Source: Paracoccus onubensis
GTDB taxonomy: Bacteria > Pseudomonadota > Alphaproteobacteria > Rhodobacterales > Rhodobacteraceae
Direction: 5' to 3'
Assembly (NCBI RefSeq): GCF_003591515.1
Contig: NZ_QZCG01000010.1
Span: forward strand, 124,001-188,000
DNA length: 64,000 nucleotides
In this document: piece by piece, positions 19,647-29,074 of the stretch
Layout: each line of letters opens with the position of its first letter
Numbering within the stretch: the first letter of the stretch is position 1
The notes under the pieces: generated by a model
The model's input: the letters and a program-made list of their open reading frames with translations, nothing else
Database searches by the model: none
Told to the model about the DNA's origin: nothing
Made by a program: the position numbers and the translations under genes

Positions 19647-20677
19647 CAAAGACAAATCCGGGCCGTTTTTTCGAAGATTACCAACTTGGTCAGGTGATCC
19701 GCCATGCCGTTCCGCGCACGGTCTCGGGCGGCGAGCGGGCGCTGTATCATGCGCTTTATCCGGCGCGGCATGCGCTTGCCTCTTCGGATGAATTCGCACG
19801 CATCTGCGGGCTTTCCGCTGCGCCGCTTGACGACCTGATCACCTTTCACATCGTTTTCGGCAAGACGGTCCCGGATATCAGTCTGAATGCCATCGCCAAT
19901 CTGGGTTATGCAGAGGGGCGCTGGCTGCGGCCCGTCTGGCCAGGCGATACGATCCGCTCGGAATCCGAGGTGATCGGGCTGAAACAGAACTCGAACGGCA
20001 AATCTGGCGTGGTCTGGGTGCGCACACGCGGGCTGAACCAATCGGGCGAGGCGGTGCTGGAATATGTCCGCTGGGTGATGGTGCGCAAGCGCGACATTGC
20101 CGCACCGGCCCCCGAGACAGTGGTGCCAAAGCTTTCGAACGCCGTCGAGCCTGCCGGTCTGGTCGTTCCGGACGGGTTGGATTTCACCAGATACGATTTT
20201 GATCTTGCCGGAGAAAATCACAGATATGCTGATTATGAAATCGGCGAGAAGATCGATCATGTCGATGGTGTGACCATCGAAGAGGCCGAGCATATGCTGG
20301 CCACCCGCCTGTGGCAGAATACGGCCAAGGTTCATTTCGACGCGACCAATCGCGAGGACGGCAAAAGGCTGATCTATGGTGGCCATGTGATCAGCATGGC
20401 GCGCACGCTGAGTTTCAACGGGTTGGCGAATGCGCAGATGGTGATCGCGTTGAACGGGGGCGCCCATGCCAATCCCTGTTTCGCGGGGGATACGGTTCGT
20501 GCGTGGTCCGAGGTTCTGGACAAATCCGAAACATCCGCACCGGGCGTCGGTGCGGTCCAGCTGCGGCTTGTGGCGACCAAGGGCGACAGCGGCAGTTTCG
20601 CCCTGAGGGGGGAAGACGGGAAGTATCTGCCCGAGGTGCTGCTGGATCTGGATTACTGGGTCCTGATGCCGCGCTGA
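19643..20677 (+). CDS. mch: Mesaconyl-CoA hydratase (beta-methylmalyl-CoA dehydratase)
   Basis: 344 residues, double hotdog MaoC-like dehydratase. Characteristic start RFFEDYQLGQVIRHAVPRTV and GGERALYHALYPARHAL; the second half has YEIGEKIDHVDGVTIEEAEH and YGGHVISMARTLSFNGLANA. Mch hydrates mesaconyl-C1-CoA to (2R,3S)-beta-methylmalyl-CoA in the ethylmalonyl-CoA pathway for acetyl-CoA assimilation. Placement between the Mcl2-like gene and sdh matches the layout known from R. sphaeroides. ATGA overlap with the DUF1737 gene. The other pathway enzymes (Ccr, Ecm, Msd) are not in this window. Confidence 0.92.
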   Translation: MTKTNPGRFFEDYQLGQVIRHAVPRTVSGGERALYHALYPARHALASSDEFARICGLSAAPLDDLITFHIVFGKTVPDISLNAIANLGYAEGRWLRPVWPGDTIRSESEVIGLKQNSNGKSGVVWVRTRGLNQSGEAVLEYVRWVMVRKRDIAAPAPETVVPKLSNAVEPAGLVVPDGLDFTRYDFDLAGENHRYADYEIGEKIDHVDGVTIEEAEHMLATRLWQNTAKVHFDATNREDGKRLIYGGHVISMARTLSFNGLANAQMVIALNGGAHANPCFAGDTVRAWSEVLDKSETSAPGVGAVQLRLVATKGDSGSFALRGEDGKYLPEVLLDLDYWVLMPR

Positions 20678-20735
20678 GTCGCCGGCTTTGCTTCTATCCG
20701 ATGGATATGCTGACAGAATAACTTGGGAAGCAATG

Positions 20736-20769
20736 TTGTGATCACACAACGGCAATGCGTGATCACAAA
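20736..20769. promoter_or_regulatory. Twin-palindrome operator upstream of sdhC
   Basis: TTGTGATCAC, 14 nt, TGATCACAAA, identical in both halves and in spacing to the site upstream of sucC. Palindrome centres are 20741.5 and 20762.5 (21 bp). A likely -10 (TAAAAT, 20783-20788) lies 20 bp after the second centre, so the second half overlaps the -35 region. The site is 150 bp upstream of the sdhC start. Regulator unknown. Confidence 0.65.
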
Positions 20770-20921
20770 GCGCAAATTCCGTTAAAATTAGGACCAAGGG
20801 CTGGCATATGCAGGTGACAGATGGCAAGAAAGACGCCAGACACATTGCCAATTGCCAGCCCGAGCGGCCAGCCAAGCGCCTGCGGCGGGACTAGTTCGAA
20901 CCGACAGAGGAGGCCCGTATC

Positions 20922-21311
20922 ATGGCCGATGTGAACCGAGGTAACAGGCCGCTATCTCCGCATCTTCAGGTCTACAGACTGCCGATCATGGCGGTGACCT
21001 CGATTCTGACGCGGGTGACCGGGCATGCATTGGTTGCCGGTATCCTGCTTCTGGTCTGGTGGCTGGTCGCCGCCATCAGCGGAGAGGGCGCCTTTGCGGT
21101 GGCGAACTGGGTCATGACGTCCTGGCTGGGCTTTCTGATCATGCTCGGGTCGGTCTGGGCGCTATGGTATCACACGCTCGCCGGTATCCGGCATCTGTTC
21201 TATGACGCGGGTCACCTGCTTGAACTCGACATGGCCCGGAAAGCGTCTTGGGCGATTGTCATCGGGTCGGGCGTGCTGACTCTGTTAACCCTGTTGATTT
21301 TCTTCATTTAA
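20922..21311 (+). CDS. sdhC: Succinate dehydrogenase cytochrome b556 subunit
   Basis: 129 residues, three transmembrane helices. RPLSPHLQVYRLPIMAVTSI is the SdhC signature containing the quinone-site Ser/Arg region, and WYHTLAGIRHLFYD carries the haem b His ligand. Membrane anchor of complex II. RBS GGAGG upstream. First gene of the sdhCDA...B unit. Confidence 0.96.
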   Translation: MADVNRGNRPLSPHLQVYRLPIMAVTSILTRVTGHALVAGILLLVWWLVAAISGEGAFAVANWVMTSWLGFLIMLGSVWALWYHTLAGIRHLFYDAGHLLELDMARKASWAIVIGSGVLTLLTLLIFFI

Positions 21312-21322
21312 GGAGGGAGAGG

Positions 21323-21709
21323 ATGCGTTACATCACCCCCCGCAAGGCCGCCATGGGGTTGGGATCGGCCCATTCCGGCACCTCTGATCATTGGGCCATG
21401 ACAGTCAGTGCATGGGCGCTGCTTATCCTGACCCCGCTGTTCCTGATCACCGTCGGTTCGGCACTTGGCCTGCCGCGCGATGAAGTGATCGCGCATTTCG
21501 GGCGTCCGTGGCCGGGTATTATCACGGCGCTGTTCATCGTGGTGGGGATGGTCCATTTCATAAAAGGTACCCGCATCATGATCGACGATTATTTCCAGCA
21601 TGCCGCGCGCAAGGCGGCGATCATCTTTTCCGTGATCTTCGGCTGGGCCGTCATCGCGGCGGCCATCTTTGCCCTTGCGAAGATGGCGCTTGTCTCGATC
21701 GGGAACTGA
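21323..21709 (+). CDS. sdhD: Succinate dehydrogenase membrane anchor subunit
   Basis: 128 residues, three helices. [18 protein letters not shown], then [19 protein letters not shown] with the second haem ligand candidate and the quinone-site Asp-Tyr. The start ATG 21323 follows AGGAGGGAG; the open frame extends 25 codons into sdhC and is not used. It begins 11 bp after sdhC. Confidence 0.94.
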   Translation: MRYITPRKAAMGLGSAHSGTSDHWAMTVSAWALLILTPLFLITVGSALGLPRDEVIAHFGRPWPGIITALFIVVGMVHFIKGTRIMIDDYFQHAARKAAIIFSVIFGWAVIAAAIFALAKMALVSIGN

Positions 21710-21717
21710 GGGAAATC

Positions 21718-23520
21718 ATGGCTGCATACGAAACTCAGACGCATGAATATGACGTGGTCGTGGTTGGCGCGGGTGGCGCCGGGTTGCGCGCGACGCTTGG
21801 CATGGCCGAACAGGGGCTGCGCACGGCCTGTGTGACCAAGGTTTTCCCGACCCGCTCGCATACGGTTGCCGCGCAGGGTGGTATCGCCGCCTCATTGTCC
21901 AATATGGGACCGGACAACTGGCAGTGGCATATGTATGACACGGTCAAGGGCAGTGACTGGCTGGGCGATACCGACGCGATGGAATATCTTGCGCGGGAAG
22001 CCCCGAAGGCGGTTTACGAACTCGACCATTACGGCGTGCCGTTCTCGCGCACCGAGGAAGGCAAGATCTATCAACGCCCCTTTGGTGGTCACACGACCGA
22101 ATTCGGCGAAGGCCCTCCGGTACAGCGCACCTGCGCCGCCGCCGATCGCACCGGCCACGCCATCCTGCACACGCTTTACGGCCAGTCGCTGAAACACAAT
22201 GCCGAGTTTTTCATCGAATATTTCGCGCTTGATCTGATCATCACCGATGGTCGTTGCACCGGCGTGATCTGCTGGAAACTGGATGATGGCACGATCCATG
22301 TTTTCAATGCCAAGATGGTGGTGCTGGCGACGGGCGGGTATGGCCGCGCCTATTTCAGTGCGACATCCGCGCATACCTGCACCGGCGACGGTGGCGGAAT
22401 GGTGGCACGGGCCGGGCTGCCTTTGCAGGATATGGAGTTCGTACAGTTCCATCCGACCGGCATCTATGGCTCGGGCTGCCTGATCACCGAAGGCGCAAGG
22501 GGCGAGGGCGGTTACCTGACCAATAGCGAGGGCGAGCGCTTCATGGAGCGTTACGCGCCCACCTATAAGGATCTGGCATCGCGCGATGTCGTCAGCCGTT
22601 GCATGACGCTGGAGATTCGCGAGGGCCGTGGCGTTGGAGACCAGAAAGATCATATCTTCCTGAACCTGATGCATCTGCCACCTGAAACCCTGGCCGAACG
22701 GCTGCCCGGCATCAGCGAATCGGCAAAGATTTTCGCCGGTGTCGATCTGACCCGCGCGCCGATCCCGGTTCTGCCGACCGTGCATTATAATATGGGGGGC
22801 GTTCCCACCAATTACTGGGGCGAGGTTCTGAACCCGACCGAATCCGACCCGGATGCGATCTTCCCCGGCCTGATGGCGGTGGGCGAAGCGGGATGCGCCT
22901 CGGTGCATGGCGCGAACCGGCTTGGCTCGAACTCGCTGATCGATCTGGTTGTGTTCGGCCGCGCCGCCGCGATCCGCGCCGGACAGGTGGTCGACCGGGA
23001 ATCGGCAATCCCGGCGACAAATGACGAACAGGCGGACAGGGCGCTTGACCGCTTTGACGCGATCCGCAACGCGTCTGGCGCGGTGCCGACCGCCGCCCTG
23101 CGCGATGAGATGCAGCGGACCATGCAGGCCGATGCCGCGGTGTTCCGCACCGACAAGACGCTTGCCGAAGGCGTTGAAAAGATGACTGGAATCGCCGCCA
23201 AGCTCGACGATCTGAATGTCACTGACCGGGGCCTGATCTGGAACACGGATCTGATGGAAACGCTTGAACTGACCAATCTGATGCCGAATGCGCTTGCCAC
23301 GATCCACGGGGCCGAGGCGCGCAAGGAAAGCCGTGGCGCCCATGCGCATGAGGATTATCCCGAGCGGGATGACGCCAATTGGCGCAAGCATTCTCTTGCA
23401 TGGGTCGATGGAAACAAGGTTAAACTAGCATATCGCCCCGTCCATCTGGAGCCTTTGACCAAGGAAGAGGAAGGCGGGATCAACCTGAAAAAGATTGCTC
23501 CAAAGAAAAGGGTTTACTGA
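21718..23520 (+). CDS. sdhA: Succinate dehydrogenase flavoprotein subunit
   Basis: 600 residues. Oxidises succinate to fumarate. FAD-binding [20 protein letters not shown] (13-32), covalent FAD site [17 protein letters not shown] (His48), [20 protein letters not shown] (substrate-binding/catalytic region), [18 protein letters not shown]. The start ATG 21718 ([17 protein letters not shown]) fits the family; the frame is open upstream through sdhD in another reading. Stop overlaps the next gene start (TGATG). Confidence 0.98.
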   Translation: MAAYETQTHEYDVVVVGAGGAGLRATLGMAEQGLRTACVTKVFPTRSHTVAAQGGIAASLSNMGPDNWQWHMYDTVKGSDWLGDTDAMEYLAREAPKAVYELDHYGVPFSRTEEGKIYQRPFGGHTTEFGEGPPVQRTCAAADRTGHAILHTLYGQSLKHNAEFFIEYFALDLIITDGRCTGVICWKLDDGTIHVFNAKMVVLATGGYGRAYFSATSAHTCTGDGGGMVARAGLPLQDMEFVQFHPTGIYGSGCLITEGARGEGGYLTNSEGERFMERYAPTYKDLASRDVVSRCMTLEIREGRGVGDQKDHIFLNLMHLPPETLAERLPGISESAKIFAGVDLTRAPIPVLPTVHYNMGGVPTNYWGEVLNPTESDPDAIFPGLMAVGEAGCASVHGANRLGSNSLIDLVVFGRAAAIRAGQVVDRESAIPATNDEQADRALDRFDAIRNASGAVPTAALRDEMQRTMQADAAVFRTDKTLAEGVEKMTGIAAKLDDLNVTDRGLIWNTDLMETLELTNLMPNALATIHGAEARKESRGAHAHEDYPERDDANWRKHSLAWVDGNKVKLAYRPVHLEPLTKEEEGGINLKKIAPKKRVY

Positions 23521-23885
23521 TGCGTTTCATGTCTTTTACCGGAATTGGTGTTGCTGCGCTTGTCCTTGCTGGCTGTGCGGTAACGACTCCGATGCCTGGA
23601 ACCACCCCGACCTCCCCCGCAACTCCGACGACGCCCACCACGCTTGATGCCGCCTCGCGGCAGATTGCGCGTAACGTCATCAATTCCGAGATGGAGAAAC
23701 GCCTGCCCGGCGCTAATGTGGCGCCCTATACCGATTGCGTCATCAATAACGCGACCACCGCCGAGTTGATCGATATTGCACAGGCCTCGCGTGCCGGGGC
23801 TGGTGGAACGGCAAACAGCGTTGCGTCGATCGTATCGCGTCCCGAGACCACACAATGTATCTCGAGCGCGGCGCAAACGGCCTGA
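23520..23885 (+). CDS. Lipoprotein of unknown function inside the sdh operon
   Basis: 121 residues. [19 protein letters not shown] is a lipoprotein signal with lipobox VLAGC, followed by a Thr/Pro-rich linker (TTPMPGTTPTSPATPTTPTT) and an about 75-residue domain with two Cys (DCVINN and QCISS) that could form a disulfide. Starts on the last base of the sdhA stop codon, so translation is coupled to sdhA. No known family recognised. Confidence 0.82.
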   Translation: MRFMSFTGIGVAALVLAGCAVTTPMPGTTPTSPATPTTPTTLDAASRQIARNVINSEMEKRLPGANVAPYTDCVINNATTAELIDIAQASRAGAGGTANSVASIVSRPETTQCISSAAQTA

Positions 23886-24208
23886 TGATACCGGGGCGAC
23901 ACGCATGCGGATTGATGCTCCTGCTTGCCGCAGGGCTGTCCGCATGCGGCCCCGTTCCCGTCGAACAGGCAGAGAGAAGCTGCATGCGTTCCGCCGAACT
24001 TGCCAGCCGGCCACGCGGTGAAGTTGCGATTGGCGCCATCGGCGGCGGAGGCGGGGGAACCCGTGCCCTTGGCCGTGTCGAGCTGGAGGTTTCGTCGGAT
24101 TATATAATGGGCCGTGACCCTTCGGATGTGTTCAACCGTTGTGTATCGCGCAAATCTGGCCAACTTCCGACACGATCACTGGCCGATCAGCCGGGTTGGC
24201 GCGGATAG
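23885..24208 (+). CDS. Second small lipoprotein inside the sdh operon
   Basis: 107 residues from ATG 23885, which overlaps the previous stop (TGATG). MIPGRHACGLMLLLAAGLSAC is a lipoprotein signal with lipobox GLSAC. The mature part has a Gly-rich stretch (GGGGGG near the middle) and a region SSDYIMGRDPSDVFNRCV with Cys that recalls small outer-membrane-associated proteins, but no family is recognised. Upstream in-frame start at 23855 is less likely. Confidence 0.75.
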   Translation: MIPGRHACGLMLLLAAGLSACGPVPVEQAERSCMRSAELASRPRGEVAIGAIGGGGGGTRALGRVELEVSSDYIMGRDPSDVFNRCVSRKSGQLPTRSLADQPGWRG

Positions 24209-24213
24209 GAAAT

Positions 24214-25071
24214 ATGACAAAACTACGGAAAGCGACAGGGCCAGTCACCGGCAAGCGCCGACTGATCGTGCATTGCGGCGTTCAGAAAACCGGCAGCACA
24301 TCGATTCAGCGGTATCTGATGCAGAATGCAGATTTACTCGCCAACGATCTGATCGTGCGCACCCCCACCGAGGGATCTCCGATGCGACCGCTGGGCCGTG
24401 CGGCAATTGATTTCAGCTTTCATCCCGATTCAAGTGATTCCAGGCAGACATTGAAGATTGCGCTGGATGATGTGCTTGAGACATTGCCCGCGGATTCCCG
24501 GCCGGTCTTGCTCAGCCATGAAAATCTTGCCGGCGCGATGCCCGGAAATGGCGGTGAAACACGGCTTTTTCCAGCCTTGCCCTCGATACTCGCCATTGTC
24601 AAAGAGCATGCCACGGAATTCGACGTCGATTTCGTTTACTATACACGCCGCATGTCAGCCTGGAAGCCAAGCGTCTGGGCACAGGCGGTGCGGACGGATG
24701 GCTATACCCGGACAGAGAAGGAATTCATGGCCGAAACCGCTGATCTGCCCGGATGGAAAGATCTGTCGGTCAGGCTGATTGAGTCAGTTGGTGCCGATTG
24801 CCTGTCCCGCTTCAAGCTGGAGGATGAAAGCGATCCCCTTCGTCTCGGCCTGCAATTGCTTCACCATGCGGGCTTGAGCGATGACAGGTTGAATGCGTTG
24901 CAACCTTTGCATGCCCCCTCTATGTCGCGCCTGAATGAATCCGCGACTGAATTCATACGGCATATCAACATGCTGAATATAAATCCTCATGCTCGACGGA
25001 AGGTCATCAACCTGATCGCGAACGAGCAGCATCTGTTCAATTCTGACCACCGGTCCGAAGGCACTCTTTGA
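24214..25071 (+). CDS. Sulfotransferase-like protein inserted between sdhA and sdhB
   Basis: 285 residues. Near the N-terminus VHCGVQKTGSTSIQRYL is a P-loop-like 5'-phosphosulfate-binding motif as in sulfotransferases, preceded by a beta strand; HENLAG and FVYYTRRMSAWKPSVWAQ further in fit the 3'-phosphate-binding (R/S) part. The substrate cannot be guessed. ATG 24214 has AGGA a few bases before it. It ends 12 bp upstream of sdhB. Sulfotransferases are not part of complex II, so this looks like an insertion that kept the operon reading through. Confidence 0.78.
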   Translation: MTKLRKATGPVTGKRRLIVHCGVQKTGSTSIQRYLMQNADLLANDLIVRTPTEGSPMRPLGRAAIDFSFHPDSSDSRQTLKIALDDVLETLPADSRPVLLSHENLAGAMPGNGGETRLFPALPSILAIVKEHATEFDVDFVYYTRRMSAWKPSVWAQAVRTDGYTRTEKEFMAETADLPGWKDLSVRLIESVGADCLSRFKLEDESDPLRLGLQLLHHAGLSDDRLNALQPLHAPSMSRLNESATEFIRHINMLNINPHARRKVINLIANEQHLFNSDHRSEGTL

Positions 25072-25083
25072 AAGGAGCAACCC

Positions 25084-25863
25084 ATGGTCCAGTTCACCCT
25101 GCCCAAGAACAGCCAGATCCGTGTCGGCAAGACCTGGCCCCGCCCCGAAGGTGCAACGAATGTGAAGAAGTTCCAGATTTACCGCTGGGATCCCGACACC
25201 GGAGAGAATCCGCGACTGGATACCTATTTCGTCGATCTGGACAAATGCGGGCCGATGGTGCTGGACGCTCTGATCAAGATCAAGAACGAGATCGATCCGA
25301 CCCTGTCTTTCCGGCGCTCTTGCCGGGAAGGAATTTGCGGTTCCTGCGCGATGACGATCGGCGGCGGCAATCATCTTGCCTGCATCTATGGCATCGATGA
25401 AATCAAGGGCGATATCGCGATCTATCCGATGCCGCATATGCCGGTGGTCAAGGATCTGATCCCCGATCTCACGCATTTCTATGCGCAGCATGCCAGTGTG
25501 AATCCCTATCTGATCACCAAATCGCCCACGCCGGGGAAAGAATGGAAACAATCCATCGAAGATCGCAAGAAACTGGATGGGCTGTATGAATGCATCCTGT
25601 GCGCCTCATGCTCGACCGCATGTCCGAGCTATTGGTGGAATGGCGATCGCTATCTGGGGCCGGCCGCCTTGCTGCATGCCTATCGCTGGATCATCGATTC
25701 CCGCGATGAAGCAACGGGCGAACGGCTGGATGAGCTTGAGGATCCGTTCAAGCTGTATCGCTGCCACACGATCATGAACTGCACGAATACCTGCCCCAAG
25801 GGGCTGAACCCGGCCAAAGCCATCGCGTCGATCAAGCATATGATGGTCGATCGCATGATCTGA
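25084..25863 (+). CDS. sdhB: Succinate dehydrogenase iron-sulfur subunit
   Basis: 259 residues. Carries the three Fe-S clusters: 2Fe-2S at [11 protein letters not shown], then [16 protein letters not shown] and [20 protein letters not shown] for the 4Fe-4S and 3Fe-4S clusters. RBS AAAGGAG before the ATG. Separated from sdhA by three unrelated genes but on the same strand and presumably in the same transcript. Confidence 0.98.
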   Translation: MVQFTLPKNSQIRVGKTWPRPEGATNVKKFQIYRWDPDTGENPRLDTYFVDLDKCGPMVLDALIKIKNEIDPTLSFRRSCREGICGSCAMTIGGGNHLACIYGIDEIKGDIAIYPMPHMPVVKDLIPDLTHFYAQHASVNPYLITKSPTPGKEWKQSIEDRKKLDGLYECILCASCSTACPSYWWNGDRYLGPAALLHAYRWIIDSRDEATGERLDELEDPFKLYRCHTIMNCTNTCPKGLNPAKAIASIKHMMVDRMI

Positions 25864-25914
25864 GTGGTGGCATTCCCAACGCCTCGTTCGGGAATTACCG
25901 TGGACGAAAATCCG

Positions 25915-26553
25915 CTAACCGGCCCAGTCGACGGGCCGGTTTCCCTGTTTGATCAGCCAGTCATTTATGCGGCTGAAGGGATGGCTGCCGAAGAAACCGC
26001 GGCGGGCAGAAAGCGGCGAGGGATGCGCCGTGGAGATAGTCAAATCCTGATCCCGGGGCAGATCGCCAACTGCCTTTTGCGCGTGCCCTCCCCATAACAG
26101 GAACGCAATCGCGGCATGGCCTTGCGCCTCGATAATGGCCTGTCGCGCCAGTTTCTGCCAGCCCCACCGGGAATGGGCGCCCGCCGATCCGTCAGGAACA
26201 GAGAGTGACGTATTCAACAGCAGAACGCCCTGCCGCGCCCAGTGCGTCAGATCTCCGTTCGCAGGCATGCGGCCAATATCATCCTGCATTTCAGCGAAGA
26301 TATTCCGCAGAGAGCGAGGCAGGGGGATATCCGGCGCAACCGAAAAGGCAAGCCCGTTGGCATGACCCGGGGTGGGATAGGGGTCCTGTCCAAGGATCAC
26401 CACCCGCACCTGTTCAGGGCGCAGGATCTCCAATGCCGCGAATAGACGCTCTGGCCCCGGCAGCCAGTCATCCATATGTGCAAGCCGATCACGAATGCCC
26501 GGCCATTCCTGCGTGAAAAAGGGCAGATGGGCCCAGGCGGAAGGTGGTTTCAC
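25915..26553 (-). CDS. ung: Uracil-DNA glycosylase (family 1)
   Basis: 212 residues. Removes uracil from DNA as the first step of base excision repair. Signature [22 protein letters not shown] (split: [16 protein letters not shown]; catalytic Asp in GQDPY), LLLNTSLSV, and the leucine/minor-groove loop [18 protein letters not shown]. The start overlaps the trpD stop (ATGA), so it is translationally coupled to trpD. It converges with sdhB. Confidence 0.96.
   Translation of the reverse strand: MKPPSAWAHLPFFTQEWPGIRDRLAHMDDWLPGPERLFAALEILRPEQVRVVILGQDPYPTPGHANGLAFSVAPDIPLPRSLRNIFAEMQDDIGRMPANGDLTHWARQGVLLLNTSLSVPDGSAGAHSRWGWQKLARQAIIEAQGHAAIAFLLWGGHAQKAVGDLPRDQDLTISTAHPSPLSARRGFFGSHPFSRINDWLIKQGNRPVDWAG
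25917..25941 (+). terminator. Terminator of the sdh operon
   Basis: AACCGGCCC, 7-nt loop, GGGCCGGTT, followed by TCCCTGTTT. It overlaps the last codons and stop of ung on the opposite strand, so it may also serve ung transcripts. A second weak inverted repeat (ATTCCC...GGGAAT, about 25872-25894) lies just upstream. Confidence 0.7.
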
Positions 26554-27569
26554 GCTTCGGGCGGGCCGGTGATTTCGGCCAGACGGGTCAATCGTGCTTT
26601 CGCCGCGCCGCTGTCAATGGACTGGGCGGCAAGCGATGCCCCCTCGGCCAGATCATGCGCCTTGCCTACGATCAGCAGCGCCGCAGCGGCATTCAGCAGC
26701 ACCGCGTCACGATAGGCGTTTGCCTCGCCATTCAGCAGGGCGCGGAAGGCGGCCGCGTTATCGGCAGGTTCTCCGCCTAGGATCTCTTCGAACGGATGAC
26801 GCGAAAGCCCGGCATCCTCGGGCGTGATGGTGAACTCGGTGACTTCACCGTTTTTCAATTGTGCGACATGGGTTTCGCCTGCGATGCTGATTTCATCGGT
26901 GCCGTCGCTGCCATGCACCAGCCAGGCCATATCCGAACCAAGATCGCGAAGCACCTCGGCCATCGGGCGCAACCATGTGGTACTGAACGCGCCGGTCAAC
27001 TGATAGCGGACAGATGCGGGATTGGTCAGCGGACCCAGCAGGTTGAATATCGTTCGCGTGCCCAGTTCCGCGCGCGGCGGCCCCACATGCCGCATCGCGG
27101 GATGATGCGTGGTTGCCATCATGAAACAGATCCCTGCCTGATCTAGTGCCCGTTGCGCGGTAGCCGGACCGCCCATGACATTGATCCCCATATGGGTCAG
27201 GGCATCCGCGGCGCCGGATTTCGAGGACAGATTGCGATTGCCATGTTTGGCGACAGGCACGCCCGCACCCGCGACGACGAAAGCGGTTGCGGTCGAGATG
27301 TTCAGCGTGCCTTTGCCGTCGCCGCCGGTGCCGACGATGTCGATTGCCCCTTGCGGCGCATGGACCCGGTTCATCCGCGCACGCATGGCGCGTGATGCCG
27401 CGGCGATTTCCTTGACGGTTTCGCCCCGGACCCGCAGCGCCATCAGCAACCCGCCGATCTGGGCCGGGGTGGCGTCGCCGTCGAATAATGCGGAAAAGGC
27501 GGCCTCGGCTTCGGGGCCGGTCAGGGGACGCGTGGCGGCGATGCCGATCAGAGGGCGGATATCGGTCAT
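26550..27569 (-). CDS. trpD: Anthranilate phosphoribosyltransferase
   Basis: 339 residues. Joins anthranilate and PRPP in tryptophan synthesis. PRPP loop [17 protein letters not shown], then [17 protein letters not shown], and [13 protein letters not shown] overlaps on both sides: trpG upstream and ung downstream. trpC, the usual next gene in related genomes, is absent here. Confidence 0.97.
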   Translation of the reverse strand: MTDIRPLIGIAATRPLTGPEAEAAFSALFDGDATPAQIGGLLMALRVRGETVKEIAAASRAMRARMNRVHAPQGAIDIVGTGGDGKGTLNISTATAFVVAGAGVPVAKHGNRNLSSKSGAADALTHMGINVMGGPATAQRALDQAGICFMMATTHHPAMRHVGPPRAELGTRTIFNLLGPLTNPASVRYQLTGAFSTTWLRPMAEVLRDLGSDMAWLVHGSDGTDEISIAGETHVAQLKNGEVTEFTITPEDAGLSRHPFEEILGGEPADNAAAFRALLNGEANAYRDAVLLNAAAALLIVGKAHDLAEGASLAAQSIDSGAAKARLTRLAEITGPPEA

Positions 27570-28156
27570 GCGGCTTTTTTTCCGGGACGGCAGCGGGCAA
27601 GGAAGTTCCAGATCATTTCATGGCCATGTTCCGAGGCGATCGATTCCGGGTGGAACTGCACGCCTTCAATGGGCAAATCCTCGTGAACCAGCCCCATGAT
27701 CGTGCCGTCATCCGAGGTTGCGGTGACGCGCAGGCAGTTGGGCAGGCTGTCAGGCTCGACCGTCAACGAGTGATAGCGGGTCGCTTTCAGCGGCGAGGGA
27801 AGATCGCGGAACACGCCGGTACCGTCATGGTTGATATCGTCCACCTTGCCATGCAGGATACGGTTCGCGCGCACAACCTTACCCCCGAACGCTTCGCCGA
27901 TGGCCTGATGGCCAAGACAGACGCCGAAAAGCGGTATTTGTCGTTCGGCCGCGGCGCGGATCAGATCGATGCAGATTCCCGCCTGCCCCGGATCGCATGG
28001 GCCAGGAGAGATCACGATACCGTCAGGGTTCATCGTCAAAGCCTCTGGCACGTCAAGCGCGTCATTGCGCCGGACAGTGACCTCAGCCCCGGATTCGCCC
28101 AGATAATGCACGAGGTTCCAGGTGAAGCTATCGTAATTGTCGATCAGAAGGATCAT
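27566..28156 (-). CDS. trpG: Anthranilate synthase component II (glutamine amidotransferase)
   Basis: 196 residues. Class I glutamine amidotransferase that supplies ammonia to Trp[16 protein letters not shown] at the N-terminus, ISPGPCDP, nucleophile region [15 protein letters not shown], and [13 protein letters not shown] (His-Glu of the triad). The unit trpG-trpD-ung runs opposite to trpE, 4 kb away. Confidence 0.97.
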   Translation of the reverse strand: MILLIDNYDSFTWNLVHYLGESGAEVTVRRNDALDVPEALTMNPDGIVISPGPCDPGQAGICIDLIRAAAERQIPLFGVCLGHQAIGEAFGGKVVRANRILHGKVDDINHDGTGVFRDLPSPLKATRYHSLTVEPDSLPNCLRVTATSDDGTIMGLVHEDLPIEGVQFHPESIASEHGHEMIWNFLARCRPGKKAA

Positions 28157-28260
28157 AGTCTTGCCTTGGCTTCAGAGCGGTTTCCCCCCGCATCGGGGTC
28201 CGTTATAGATGTGCCGATATGCGTCGGAGGGTCAAGCCCGGCAGGAGGATGAAAAGGCGA

Positions 28261-29073
28261 ATGGCAGGCGGATTCTGGAAAGGTTTGCTGCATGGTGCGG
28301 TCGTCAGCGTGGTCGGGCTGGGGGCTTTGTCGCTGCTGACCCCTGTGACCCATAAGGACGAAGCCCCGGAATCTGACGCGGGCAGGGGTGCCGGACTATC
28401 CGAATCGGCTCCGAGTCCTGCCCGGCAGAACCCGGAAGCGGAAATCGAGGCAGTGGCGCCCGATGACGAAACCGGTGACGTAAGCGAAACTGAAGAACAA
28501 CCGGATTCCGTTTCCGTAGATCAGGCAGATGCCCCTGATGAAGGGGATGACGGCGGCGCGCCCCGGGCGGCGACGGTGGAGTTGCCTTCCGGTTCGGAAT
28601 TCGGGCGCGGTAGTGATGCGGCGCCGCAAACGCCTGCGGCTCTGCCGCCACATGCGCGCCGGGGTCGTCCGTCGCCACTTGCAGCAACGGCACCTGCAGA
28701 CGAACCTGCAACGGCTCGCGAACTTCCCGCCGATTTGCAACCCGATGCGGGGACACCGGCGCAGTCTGAATTGCCTGAACCCGAAGCCGCGCCGGAATTC
28801 GGTTTGCCGGAAGCGCAAACCGCCCCATCCGGAGGAGAAGCCCCGGGCCTTGCCGGGCTGGAAGCACCGGACAGCTTGCCCGAAACCGCGCCGCCGCAAC
28901 TGGCAGAACCGCAGATCGAAGAGCAGGATGGGCCTGCCGATCAGGATCAGTCTTCCGATATGGCCGGGCAGGATGCGGGGCAGGAAAATGCGACGCCTGT
29001 TCTGCCCGCGCCATCGCTGGATCTGTCGACGCCGCCGGACCTGTCGGAGCTTCGCGCTTTGGAACGGGATTAG
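28261..29073 (+). CDS. Membrane-anchored acidic Pro/Ala/Glu-rich protein
   Basis: 270 residues from ATG 28261 (AAAAGG upstream); in-frame ATGs at 28219 and 28249 are alternatives, adding a basic tail. One membrane segment, LLHGAVVSVVGLGALSLLTP, is followed by about 230 residues of low-complexity acidic sequence rich in Pro, Ala, Glu and Asp with no domain. The N-terminus resembles that of some divergent polysaccharide-deacetylase proteins, which have a TM helix, a linker and then an enzyme domain; here the enzyme part is missing and the protein stops at RALERD. Possibly a degraded or domain-lost relative. The next gene starts 2 bp later. Confidence 0.6.
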   Translation: MAGGFWKGLLHGAVVSVVGLGALSLLTPVTHKDEAPESDAGRGAGLSESAPSPARQNPEAEIEAVAPDDETGDVSETEEQPDSVSVDQADAPDEGDDGGAPRAATVELPSGSEFGRGSDAAPQTPAALPPHARRGRPSPLAATAPADEPATARELPADLQPDAGTPAQSELPEPEAAPEFGLPEAQTAPSGGEAPGLAGLEAPDSLPETAPPQLAEPQIEEQDGPADQDQSSDMAGQDAGQENATPVLPAPSLDLSTPPDLSELRALERD

Positions 29074-29074
29074 G

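Noticed and set aside
21892..23391. 499-codon open frame on the minus strand
   Set aside because: Antisense to sdhA; shadow frame only.
28529..29074. Long N-terminal extension of the aminotransferase reading frame
   Set aside because: The extension is Arg/Pro-rich, overlaps the acidic tail protein, and the ATG at 29075 gives a normal aminotransferase start.
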